Shown one piece after another: positions 32,552 through 40,551 of a DNA stretch of 64,000 nt (positions are counted from its first letter, which is position 1; each line of letters starts with the position of its first letter). The notes beneath the pieces are model-generated. The model searched no databases. It saw only the letters and a program-made list of their open reading frames with translations, and was not told where the DNA came from. The translations under genes and the position numbers were made by a program. The stretch lies in contig NZ_JBHSBH010000007.1 in assembly GCF_042650565.1 (NCBI RefSeq), positions 62,001 through 126,000 on the forward strand, given 5' to 3'. Source of the stretch: Nocardiopsis_B sediminis. Lineage in GTDB: Bacteria; Actinomycetota; Actinomycetes; Streptosporangiales; Streptosporangiaceae.

Positions 32552-34144
32552 GTGTCCGATCTCAAGCTCGACCCTGCACGCCCTCCGGCGGGCGGCCCGC
32601 TCTCCCGTCGCTCCGTCGGTGCGCTGTCCGGTCTCGTCGCGGCGGGTGCCGGCCTGGCAGCGGCGGAGGTCGCGGGGGCCGTCACCCGGCCCGAGGCGAC
32701 TCCCCTGCTCGTCGTCGGCGATGCGGTCGTCGACCTCACACCCCCGCCGCTGAAGGACCTCGCCGTCACACTGCTGGGCACGGCCGACAAGCCGGTCCTG
32801 CTCGCCGGCATCGCCGCCGTGCTGGCCGTGGTGGCCGCGCTCATCGGGATCGCCGCACGACGCCGGGACACCGTCGGCGCCTTCGGGGTCGCCGGGATCG
32901 CCCTCTTCACGTTGGCCGGGGCGGCCGCCGCGGTCACCCGCCCCGATGGCGGCACCTTCGACGCCCTGCCGAGCGTGCTGGGCGGCGCCGTCACCTACGT
33001 CGCACTGCGGCTCCTGCTCGCCTCGGCACCGCGGGCCCCCGAGGAACCCCCGTCCGGCTTCGACCGCCGCCGGTTCGTGCTGCTGGCCGGGGCCACCGCA
33101 GCGGCATCGGCCGCCGCAGGAGGCGGAGCCCGCTGGTATGCGTCGGCCCGGGCGGACGCGGCCGCCGCCGACCGCGCGATCCGGCTGCCGCGCCCGGCCT
33201 CGCCCGCCCCCGCGCTGCCCGACGGCGCCGAGCTCGACATCGACGGCCTGGCGTCCTTCTTCACCCCCAACGACTCCTTCTACCGGATCGACACCGCCCT
33301 GTCCGTCCCCCGCCTCGACGCCACCACGTGGTCGCTGCGCATCCACGGCCGCGGCGCGACCGAGCGCGAGTACTCCTTCGACGACCTGCTGGGCCGCCCG
33401 GACCTGATGGAACGCGACGTCACCCTGGCCTGCGTGTCCAACCCGGTCGGCGGTCCCTACGTGGGCAACGCGCGGTGGATCGGCGTGCCGCTGGCCGCTC
33501 TGCTGCGCGAGGCCGGGGTCCGTTCGCCAGCCGACGGCGGCCCCGCCGACCAGCTCGTGTCGCGCTCCTCCGACGGGATGACGATCGGCACCCCGGTCGC
33601 CGACGTGCTCGACGGCCGCGACGCGATGCTCGCGGTGGGCATGAACGGCCGCCCGCTACCGGTCGAACACGGCTTCCCCGTGCGGATGGTCGTGCCCGGG
33701 CTCTATGGCTACGTCTCGGCGTGCAAGTGGCTGGTCGAGCTCGAACTGACGTCGTTCGCCGACTTCGACGCCTACTGGGTGCCGCGCGGCTGGTCGGCCC
33801 GGGGACCGATCAAGACCCAGTCGCGCATCGACACCCCGCGCGACGGCGACCGGATCGCCCCCGGACGCGTCGCCGTGGCCGGGGTCGCATGGGCCCAACA
33901 CGTCGGGGTCGATGCCGTGGAGGTGCGGATCGACGACGGCCCCTGGCAGCAGGCGCGCCTGGCCGAGGAGGACACCACCGATACGTGGCGCCAATGGGTC
34001 TTGGAGTGGGATGCCGAACCCGGCGACCACCGGATCAGCGTCCGCGCCACCGACCGCGATGGACGGACCCAGACCGGCGCCCAGGCACCTGTGGCCCCTG
34101 ACGGGGCGACCGGACACCATGTTCTCGAAGTACGCGTGAACTGA
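32552..34144 (+). CDS. Membrane-anchored sulfite-oxidase-family molybdoenzyme (YedY/MsrP-like)
   Basis: 530 residues. Four hydrophobic helices lie at about 21-45, 81-101, 108-128 and 138-158. A DRRRF twin-arginine-like motif (171-175) with its own helix follows, then the oxidoreductase domain and a C-terminal dimerisation Ig-like domain. C294 in TLACVSNPVGG is the molybdenum ligand of the sulfite oxidase/MsrP family. The active domain faces outward. The reaction is unproven; methionine-sulfoxide or other S/N-oxide reduction fits the family and the neighbour. No standard ribosome site precedes the GTG. Confidence 0.85.
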   Translation: MSDLKLDPARPPAGGPLSRRSVGALSGLVAAGAGLAAAEVAGAVTRPEATPLLVVGDAVVDLTPPPLKDLAVTLLGTADKPVLLAGIAAVLAVVAALIGIAARRRDTVGAFGVAGIALFTLAGAAAAVTRPDGGTFDALPSVLGGAVTYVALRLLLASAPRAPEEPPSGFDRRRFVLLAGATAAASAAAGGGARWYASARADAAAADRAIRLPRPASPAPALPDGAELDIDGLASFFTPNDSFYRIDTALSVPRLDATTWSLRIHGRGATEREYSFDDLLGRPDLMERDVTLACVSNPVGGPYVGNARWIGVPLAALLREAGVRSPADGGPADQLVSRSSDGMTIGTPVADVLDGRDAMLAVGMNGRPLPVEHGFPVRMVVPGLYGYVSACKWLVELELTSFADFDAYWVPRGWSARGPIKTQSRIDTPRDGDRIAPGRVAVAGVAWAQHVGVDAVEVRIDDGPWQQARLAEEDTTDTWRQWVLEWDAEPGDHRISVRATDRDGRTQTGAQAPVAPDGATGHHVLEVRVN

Positions 34145-34198
34145 TCGAGGTGAGCGCGAACCGATCGCGGTGACCGTGGCCCGATCGGGGTCGCCGCC
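34139..34198. repeat. Three imperfect tandem 20-bp repeats
   Basis: AACTGATCGAGGTGAGCGCG and two diverged copies (34159-34178, 34179-34198) share the core CGATCG-GGT. They start at the stop codon of the molybdoenzyme and lead into the gap before the lipoprotein gene. Confidence 0.6.
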
Positions 34199-34299
34199 GC
34201 CCCCAAGACCCCGCGCCCGTCGTGGGCGCGGTGCGTGACGCGGTGCGCTCCGCACCCGGCACCCGACGAGATCACCCCCACCACGAAGAGGAGTCGAAC

Positions 34300-34638
34300 A
34301 TGTCCCTGTCCCACCCCACCCGAGACGAACTGCGCCGCCTGGCCGCGGCCGCCGGTCTCGCCCTGGCGGTCGTGCTGCCGCTGAGCGCATGCAACAACGG
34401 CGACGGCGACGCCGACGAGACCGTCTCCGAGTCCGGCGACTCCGGCGGCGGCGCGGAGACGAACGAGAGCATGGACGACGGAGAGGGAGAGCAGATGGAG
34501 GGCATGGAGGGCATGGACGACGGCGACGGTGAGCAGATGGACGACGAGAACGGGATGGGCGACGCCGACGACACGGACGGCGGGGAGCCCATGGACGACA
34601 CGGACGAGATGGACGACATGGACGGCGACGGCAACTAG
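34300..34638 (+). CDS. Met- and Asp/Glu-rich lipoprotein
   Basis: 112 residues with a lipobox LSAC (Cys31) after a signal helix. The mature part is low-complexity, nearly all Asp, Glu, Gly and nine Met in motifs such as EGMEGMDDGDGEQMDD. In related SigK loci a fasciclin-domain lipoprotein commonly sits here; no fasciclin fold is present. The Met-rich acidic chain could bind copper or act as an oxidant sink repaired by the neighbouring molybdoenzyme. AAGAGGAG precedes the ATG, 155 bp after the molybdoenzyme. Confidence 0.75.
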   Translation: MSLSHPTRDELRRLAAAAGLALAVVLPLSACNNGDGDADETVSESGDSGGGAETNESMDDGEGEQMEGMEGMDDGDGEQMDDENGMGDADDTDGGEPMDDTDEMDDMDGDGN

Positions 34639-34807
34639 ACCGTCCGGGTAACACCGTCCCGTGCGGGTGCGTCCGGCCGCGCCATGGGCGGCCGGGCCCG
34701 ACAAGGCGCTACCCGCCTTCGCGGACCGGGACCCGTTGGACCGAGCCGAGGCGGGCGATCGGTCCGCCTTCATCGGCATGTTCGGCTGGGAGGCGTGGCC
34801 GACCGGG

Positions 34808-35248
34808 CTACAGGACGGTCGCGGACGAGAGCGTCTGTGTGACGTGACCGGCGACCATGACCGCCTCAAGGACCATCGCGAGGACGGACAGGATCGCGCC
34901 CGCCACGGCCAGCGGCTTGCCGCGGCGGTGGCCGATGCAGGCGACGATCGCGGTGGCGAGTCCGGCCGACCAGAATGGGAAGGCGATGTAGGGGCGCACG
35001 CCGGTCAGGTCGATCGGGAGGAACGGCAGCACGCATCCCAGAAGGCCGAGGACCACCGCGGCCACGGCCGGCCCGGGCCCCTTGGGCCGGATCGGAGGCG
35101 CTCCGCCCGGCCACCCGGTGGCATTGGGGCCGGTCCAGGGCTGTTGCGGATGAGGGTGCGGCGGCATCGGGCCCTGCGGCGGCATCGGAGCAGAGTACGC
35201 GGCGCCTTGGGCTCCCGCCTCCGGTTCAGGTGCCGGGCCGTCGGCCAT
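34808..35248 (-). CDS. Small membrane protein with Pro-rich N-terminus (DUF4190-like)
   Basis: 146 residues. The N-terminal half is disordered and rich in Pro, Gly and Ala (MPPQGPMPPHPHPQQPW). The C-terminal half has two or three helices (AVAAVVLGLLGCVLPFLPID; LATAIVACIGHRRGKPLAVA; GAILSVLAMVLEAVMVAGHV) in the manner of DUF4190 proteins. AGGAGAG precedes the ATG. No function known. Confidence 0.65.
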   Translation of the reverse strand: MADGPAPEPEAGAQGAAYSAPMPPQGPMPPHPHPQQPWTGPNATGWPGGAPPIRPKGPGPAVAAVVLGLLGCVLPFLPIDLTGVRPYIAFPFWSAGLATAIVACIGHRRGKPLAVAGAILSVLAMVLEAVMVAGHVTQTLSSATVL

Positions 35249-35475
35249 GGGGGCTCTCCTCACGGGCAGGGCTGCTTCATTGCGCAGCTGCATACTAGCC
35301 GGGCGAACCTCGCCCGGACGGCGGCCCGACCGGCCGCCGTGCCCCCGCGACGGCGCGCACGGCGCACGAGGCGGCCGACGAGGGGGCACGGTGTGTGGCC
35401 GCCCGGAGTGGGCGGAGGCACCGCTGGGGCGGCTCCGGTGCGCCCGCTCCGGGCGGCCGGCGGCCTCACATCAGG

Positions 35476-36036
35476 TCAGATGCTCTTGTAGTGCCTGGCC
35501 TGCCGCCTCGCCTGCTCCATCCCTCCGCGGCCGCGGTAGGTGCCGGAGCTGAGGTTGCCTGAAGGGCCATCGCGCTTTTGCCGCTCGCGTTCGGCGGCCA
35601 TGACCTGCTGGGGGGTCAGCCAGCCCTCCACATCGCGCCTATCCGCCTCCATCCGCTCCTGCTTGCGCTTGCCGAACAGGCCGCCCTTGCGCTTGACCGG
35701 CTTGAGGTTCTCCCGTTCCCTGAAGTTGTTGAGCTGGTCGGCGGAGAACCGCACCTTCTGCTCGACGACCAGGTGCCGTGGCGGCTTCCTGGGGTTCTCA
35801 CCGATCGGGTGGAATTTCTCCCACTTTTTGGCGAACGCCTCGTCGAAGGCCTTCTCCACCCCCTTACGAAACTCCTTCAGGACGTCGTCGACGCTCTTGT
35901 ACTTTCCTTTGACCTTTTTCCCGCTCACCGCATCTTTCTTGACCTTCTCGCCAAGCTTCTCGACACCCTTTTCGACTTCCTTCTTGGCCAGATCGACCAC
36001 GTTCAGGATCGGCTGCGTGAGATGGATTTCGTTCAT
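35476..36036 (-). CDS. Lysine-rich hypothetical protein, atypical composition
   Basis: 186 residues, strikingly Lys/Glu-rich and lower in GC than all neighbours. A helical N-terminus (LAKKEVEKGVEKLGEKVKKD) precedes a basic globular stretch (FDEAFAKKWEKFHPIGENPR; VRFSADQLNNFRERENLKPV; KGGLFGKRKQERM) and a C-terminal SGNLSSGTYRGRGGMEQARR. AAGGGGGG precedes the ATG. I do not recognise a family. The composition suggests recent transfer. A small toxin or nucleic-acid-binding protein is possible, but no catalytic motif is certain. Confidence 0.65.
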   Translation of the reverse strand: MNEIHLTQPILNVVDLAKKEVEKGVEKLGEKVKKDAVSGKKVKGKYKSVDDVLKEFRKGVEKAFDEAFAKKWEKFHPIGENPRKPPRHLVVEQKVRFSADQLNNFRERENLKPVKRKGGLFGKRKQERMEADRRDVEGWLTPQQVMAAERERQKRDGPSGNLSSGTYRGRGGMEQARRQARHYKSI

Positions 36037-36323
36037 AATGCCCCCCTTCTCTATCGTGGATAAGCGGGTGCACTCCGCGCGGGGCGACGCGTGTTCCCCG
36101 CAGTCGGCCCGCGAACGGTCAGGGCGGGCGCGGGAACGGCCCCCTCGGCCGGTTCCCACCCCGATAGACGGGACGCCGCTCCTGCCGGTTTCATCTCCGC
36201 CCAACGATTTCCGGTCCCGACTTGCCATTTAACTGCAACCGTGGAAGTGTCAGTTTCCGCCGCGGTCCGACAACGTGCTCGGACCCCATCCGCATCAGAC
36301 ACGGCCCGACAGGAGTGAGCACC

Positions 36324-37595
36324 ATGGCCCATGAACACGAGGTGAGCACGAGGGCCGAAGTCCGCGATCCCGCGACCTACGACCTCGTCATCCGCCGTGC
36401 ACACCTCTTCGACGGCCACCGAGCACACGCCGGGCTCTACGACATCGCCGTCAGCGGCGCAGATATCGCCGCCGTCTCAGCGGAGCCGCTGAGGGGCCGG
36501 ACGGAGGTGGACGCTGCCGAAGGATGGGTGATGCCGGGGCTGATCGACACGCACATCCACTTCTACGACGTCCACGGGGTGTCCGATCCGGAATCGATGC
36601 GGACGTTCGAGGAGGACGACCTTCCCGGCCGGCTCGGCCTGTTCCTCCGGCACGGGATCACCACCATCAAGTCGGTGGGCGATCCGACCGGGGGGATCCT
36701 GGAGACGCGCGCCAAGATCGCCGAGGGAACGCTACAAGGCCCGCGGCTCCTGGCGACCGGCTGCGGGATCACCGGGCGGGACGGGCATCCCGCGGCCACC
36801 GTCTTCGGCGGCAACCCTTGGGCGCGTGCACGGTTCACCGCCGAGATCGACAGTGCGCAGCAGATGCGCGACCTGGTGCACGATCTGGCCGACCGCAACG
36901 TGGACGCGATCAAACTCCTGTCGGAAGGTGCATGCGCGCACCCCGGATCACCGAAGTACGTCTGGCACAACGCCGCCTTCCCCGATGCCGTCGAGCTCGC
37001 CCGGCTCCCCCTCGATGTCCTTCGGGCGGGCATCGAAACCGGGCACGAGCGAGATCTCAGGGTGACCGTCCACACGACGCAGCAGGTCGCGGCGCGCGAA
37101 GCGATCGAGGCCGGCGCCGACGGCCTGGAGCACGGTGTCACGGTCGAACCCATCGCCGATGACGCGCTCGTCGAGCTGATGCGCGAGCACGACATCACCT
37201 ACACGCCGACGCTCTGGGCCCACGACGCGACCCATCCGGACATCCGGGGCAACGTCAAGAAGGTCGCCGATGCCGGTGTGCGCATCGCCCTGGGCAGTGA
37301 CACCTTCAGTGGCCGGGGCGTGTTCGGGGCGAACACGCTGGACGAGGCCGAGCTGATGGTCGCAGCGGGGATGACCCCCCTTCAGTCGCTGGTCGCAGGC
37401 ACCAGTGGCGCTGCGCGGCAGTGCGCCCGCCCCGATCTCGGCACGGTGGCGCCCGGCAAGCGCGCCGACCTGATCGTACTGACCGCCGATCCCACCCAGG
37501 ACATCGGCAACCTTCGCGAGCTCAGCGCCACGATCCTGAACGGCGAGGTCGTCGTCGACGAGCGCGGGCCGCGCCCACGGCGCACCTTCCCGTGA
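36324..37595 (+). CDS. Amidohydrolase family protein (imidazolonepropionase/prolidase-like)
   Basis: A 423-residue metal-dependent hydrolase. It has the N-terminal composite strand part (YDLVIRRAHLFDGHRAHAGL), metal ligands HIH in GLIDTHIHFYD, a lysine in AIKLLSEGA, histidines in VTVHTT and LEHGV, Asp in ALGSDTF, and the closing RADLIVLTADPTQDIGNL. It is cytosolic. AGGAGTG precedes the ATG. Substrate unknown (cyclic amide or dipeptide type). A decayed fragment of a similar C-terminus lies at 3759. Confidence 0.88.
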   Translation: MAHEHEVSTRAEVRDPATYDLVIRRAHLFDGHRAHAGLYDIAVSGADIAAVSAEPLRGRTEVDAAEGWVMPGLIDTHIHFYDVHGVSDPESMRTFEEDDLPGRLGLFLRHGITTIKSVGDPTGGILETRAKIAEGTLQGPRLLATGCGITGRDGHPAATVFGGNPWARARFTAEIDSAQQMRDLVHDLADRNVDAIKLLSEGACAHPGSPKYVWHNAAFPDAVELARLPLDVLRAGIETGHERDLRVTVHTTQQVAAREAIEAGADGLEHGVTVEPIADDALVELMREHDITYTPTLWAHDATHPDIRGNVKKVADAGVRIALGSDTFSGRGVFGANTLDEAELMVAAGMTPLQSLVAGTSGAARQCARPDLGTVAPGKRADLIVLTADPTQDIGNLRELSATILNGEVVVDERGPRPRRTFP

Positions 37596-37849
37596 CCCCG
37601 TACACCGGCCACGTCGGCATCGCCGGACGCGCCTGACCGAGGATCCGCCCTGGGCAGGGCAGCGGTGTCTGCCGGGAATGGGCACTGACCTCCATCGTCA
37701 CCTCCCCATGCCGACCATGGCTGCGCTTTCGCGCCACAGCCGATCCCGGGCGCCGTGAGTGGTAACCCGGATCCAGCGGCCCGGCCACGCCGGAGATCCG
37801 GTGTCAGCGGGTAGGGATGGGAGCACTCCCGCCCCTTGGAGGTGGTCTC

Positions 37850-38014
37850 GTGGTCGTCCTGCTGGAGGTGGTCTTGGGGCTCGTCTTCCTGGCCGCCATC
37901 GTCCTCTTCGCCGTCACGGACGGCTTCGGGACGTGGTCCGGTTCGTCGGCGGACGGACGGGCCGGTGGAGACGGGCACGGCGGCCGGTCGTCCGACGACG
38001 GCGGAGGAAGCTGA
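37850..38014 (+). CDS. 54-residue single-helix membrane protein
   Basis: From a GTG with GGAGGT just upstream (37840-37845): VVLLEVVLGLVFLAAIVLFA forms one membrane helix, followed by a hydrophilic Gly/Ser/Asp-rich tail. An ATG at 37817 in the same frame is an alternative start. No family recognised. The rest of the 37596-38103 interval holds nothing else I can name. Confidence 0.45.
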   Translation: MVVLLEVVLGLVFLAAIVLFAVTDGFGTWSGSSADGRAGGDGHGGRSSDDGGGS

Positions 38015-38103
38015 CCGCCGGCCGCGCGCGAAGGCGTGATCCCCGGCCGGCGTGCAGGGGACGGCACCCTCCCTGAAAGCCAGCACACATCCCCCTGTGA
38101 CCC

Positions 38104-38133
38104 TTGACACTTTTCGATCGCCACGCGTACCCT
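38104..38133 (+). promoter_or_regulatory. Sigma-70-type promoter of the CoA operon
   Basis: TTGACA (38104-38109), 18-bp spacer, TACCCT (38128-38133). The -35 is perfect and the -10 weak. The start of transcription would be near 38140, just before the HutC-type operator. Confidence 0.6.
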
Positions 38134-38136
38134 CCC

Positions 38137-38153
38137 GTCTAGTTGTCTAGACA
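38137..38153. promoter_or_regulatory. HutC/GntR-type operator
   Basis: TGTCTAGACA (38144-38153) is a perfect palindrome whose core GTCTAGAC fits the HutC-subfamily pattern GT-N-TA-N-AC exactly. An extra half site GTCTAG lies at 38137. It covers the predicted first transcribed bases of the operon that encodes a HutC-type regulator as its sixth gene. Confidence 0.75.
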
Positions 38154-38198
38154 GATTTGCTTTGACTACGTCCTGACTTCAGCGACGGAGGACTACTG

Positions 38199-39149
38199 AT
38201 GGCACCCCTCAAGGAAGCCCGCTACGAACTGGTCGAGATCCCCGAACACTTCGGCCCGGTCACTCTCGACGTCGATCCGCAAAAGGTTTTGGACTACGCC
38301 TACGCCCAGCACGACTTCGGCGACTGGTACTTCCGCGAGTCGCCGTTCGGCGGGCCGATCGGGCACCCCCTGGTGCTCGCCAACGATCTGCTGTTCCTCT
38401 TCTACCAGGGCTACGACGGCAACACCGCCCAGGGCCTGCACACCCACGAGACGCTGCGCTTCCGCTCGCCGGCCGCGGTCGGCGAGACGGTCACCGTCGA
38501 GGGCGCCTACACCGGCAAGTACGAAGCGCGGGGCCAGGGCTACGTCACCCTCGAGGCCACGGCGCGCGGCGCCGACGGCCGCGTGCTCGTCGAGCACGTG
38601 GGCAAGGAGATCATGCGCACCGTCGCCGGCGACATCGTCGGCAAGGGCCGCTCGGCCCAGGCCGGCCGCAAGCGCTCGGTGCTGGCGACCGTCGACGCGA
38701 GCGTCCCCGCGATCACCGCCGCCGCCCACGGCCTCCCCGAACGCGCCGGGATCCCCGCGCGCACCGTCGCCTTCACCCAGGACCAGATGTCGGTGTTCTC
38801 CTGGGCCGGCAAGGGCTTCGCCAACGTGCACACCAGCCGGGACAAGGCCGCCGAGACCGGCCTGGACCGCACCATCGTGCAGGCCCAGCAGCAGACCGGG
38901 CACATCATCGCCAACCTCGTCGACGTCTTCGGGGCGAGCTGGTTCACCAGCGGGGAGCTGGACCTGCGCTTCGTCTCGCCCGCCTACGTCGGCGACGCGC
39001 TCACCACCACCGGCGCCGTCCTCGGGGAAGCCGAGGGCCGCCTCGAACTCGAGGTGTGGGTCGAGAACGGCCATGGCACCAAGACCGCCGTCGGCTGGGC
39101 TTCCGCCCGGATCGACGATGACCCGGCTCGCCCCGTGCAGCTGATCTGA
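38199..39149 (+). CDS. MaoC-like/FAS1-like hydratase A
   Basis: A 316-residue double-hotdog protein of the MaoC dehydratase type. The N-terminal hotdog holds FGPVTLDVDPQKVLDYAYAQ and GLHTHETLRFRSPA; the C-terminal hotdog holds IVQAQQQTGHIIANLVDVFG and ELDLRFVSPAYVGDALTTTG. It should hydrate or dehydrate an acyl-CoA. First gene of the operon, with GGAGGA upstream of the ATG. A paralogue (B) follows the transporter, so the two may form a heteromer or act on different CoA esters. Confidence 0.82.
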   Translation: MAPLKEARYELVEIPEHFGPVTLDVDPQKVLDYAYAQHDFGDWYFRESPFGGPIGHPLVLANDLLFLFYQGYDGNTAQGLHTHETLRFRSPAAVGETVTVEGAYTGKYEARGQGYVTLEATARGADGRVLVEHVGKEIMRTVAGDIVGKGRSAQAGRKRSVLATVDASVPAITAAAHGLPERAGIPARTVAFTQDQMSVFSWAGKGFANVHTSRDKAAETGLDRTIVQAQQQTGHIIANLVDVFGASWFTSGELDLRFVSPAYVGDALTTTGAVLGEAEGRLELEVWVENGHGTKTAVGWASARIDDDPARPVQLI

Positions 39150-39192
39150 CCGGCGTGTTCCGGATACCCCCGGACGTTCAGAGGAATCGACC

Positions 39193-40551
39193 ATGCCCAA
39201 CACCGACGCACCAGCCCCGCACACACCCGCCGAACGCGCCAAGCTCGCCAGGCGGGCGGCGATCGCCAGCCTCGTCGGCACCGCCGTCGAGTGGTACGAC
39301 TACTTCATCTTCGGCACGGCCTCGGCCCTGGTCTTCGGACCCCTGTTCTTCCCCAACCCCGACGACCCCATCATCGGCACCCTCTCGGCGTTCGCCGTGT
39401 TCGGTGTCGGGTTCGTCGCCCGCCCGCTCGGCGCCGTCGTCTTCGGGCACTTCGGCGACAAGTTCGGCCGCAAGGTCGCGCTCATCACCACCCTGATGAT
39501 GATGGGCGCCTCCACCTTCCTCATCGGCCTGCTGCCGACGGCCGAGCAGATCGGCCTGTGGGCGGCGGCGCTGCTGGTGCTGATGCGGCTCGCCCAGGGC
39601 TTCGCGGTCGGCGGCGAGTGGGGCGGGGCCTCGCTGGTGGCCGTCGAATACGCCCCGGACGACAAGCGCGGCGCCTACGGCAGCTTCCCGCAGATCGGCA
39701 ACGCCGTGGGGCTCGTGTTCTCCACCGGCATCTTCGCCCTCGTCTCCCTGCTCCCCGACGACCAGCTCTTCTCCTGGGGCTGGCGGATCCCCTTCCTGCT
39801 CAGCGCCGTGCTGATCGCCGTGGGCCTGTTCATCCGCTTCAAGCTCACCGAGACCCCCAGCTTCCAGGCCGCGCAGGCACAGCTGGAGGCCGACCGGGAA
39901 TCGGCGCAGGCCAAGGAGAAGATGCCGCTGGCCGAGCTCTTCCGGAGCTTCAAGAAGCCGCTGCTGCTCGCGATGGGCATGCGCCTGGGTGAGGCGGTCT
40001 TCGGCTACATCGTGCTGACGATCGGCCTGACCTTCGTCGAGAACTACACCGACATCGGCCGCACGCAGGTGCTGATCGCCTCGTCGATCGCCGCCGGCTT
40101 CGCCATCTACACCTATTACTTCTTCGGCACCTACAGCGACCGGATCGGCCGGCGCACGGTGTTCATCTTCGGTTCGGTGTTCGGCGCCGCCGTCGTCTTC
40201 CCGTTCTTCTGGATCCTGGCCGCCGAGAACATCCTGCTCATGTACGTGATCTACACGCTCGCCTACGCCATCGGCGTCGGCGCGGTCTACGGGGTGGAAC
40301 CCGCGTTCTTCTCCGAGCTGTTCGGCACCAAGGTCCGCTACACGGGGGTCTCGCTGGCCGCGCAGGTGCCCTCGATCCTCGTCGGTTTCTGGCCCTTCCT
40401 GGCCACCGCGCTGCTCGCGGCCACCGACGGCGACCCCTGGCCCATCGCTGCGCTGACCGCGGCCTGCCTGGGCATCGGCCTGGTCTGCGCCTACCTCGCG
40501 CCCGAGACCAACCGGGCCGACATCGACGACATTGGCGAGGACGCCCGATGA
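39193..40551 (+). CDS. MHS-family MFS metabolite/H+ symporter
   Basis: 452 residues, 12 helices, with the MHS start (ASLVGTAVEWYDYFIFGTAS), the GHFGDKFGRKVALI loop 2-3 motif, RLAQGFAVGGEWGGASLVAV in helix 4, and YGVEPAFFSELFGTKVRYTG late. This subfamily imports carboxylates such as shikimate, citrate, 2-oxoglutarate or benzoate-like acids. It lies 43 bp behind hydratase A and overlaps hydratase B by 4 bp, so it likely brings in the operon's substrate, an organic acid. Confidence 0.9.
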   Translation: MPNTDAPAPHTPAERAKLARRAAIASLVGTAVEWYDYFIFGTASALVFGPLFFPNPDDPIIGTLSAFAVFGVGFVARPLGAVVFGHFGDKFGRKVALITTLMMMGASTFLIGLLPTAEQIGLWAAALLVLMRLAQGFAVGGEWGGASLVAVEYAPDDKRGAYGSFPQIGNAVGLVFSTGIFALVSLLPDDQLFSWGWRIPFLLSAVLIAVGLFIRFKLTETPSFQAAQAQLEADRESAQAKEKMPLAELFRSFKKPLLLAMGMRLGEAVFGYIVLTIGLTFVENYTDIGRTQVLIASSIAAGFAIYTYYFFGTYSDRIGRRTVFIFGSVFGAAVVFPFFWILAAENILLMYVIYTLAYAIGVGAVYGVEPAFFSELFGTKVRYTGVSLAAQVPSILVGFWPFLATALLAATDGDPWPIAALTAACLGIGLVCAYLAPETNRADIDDIGEDAR

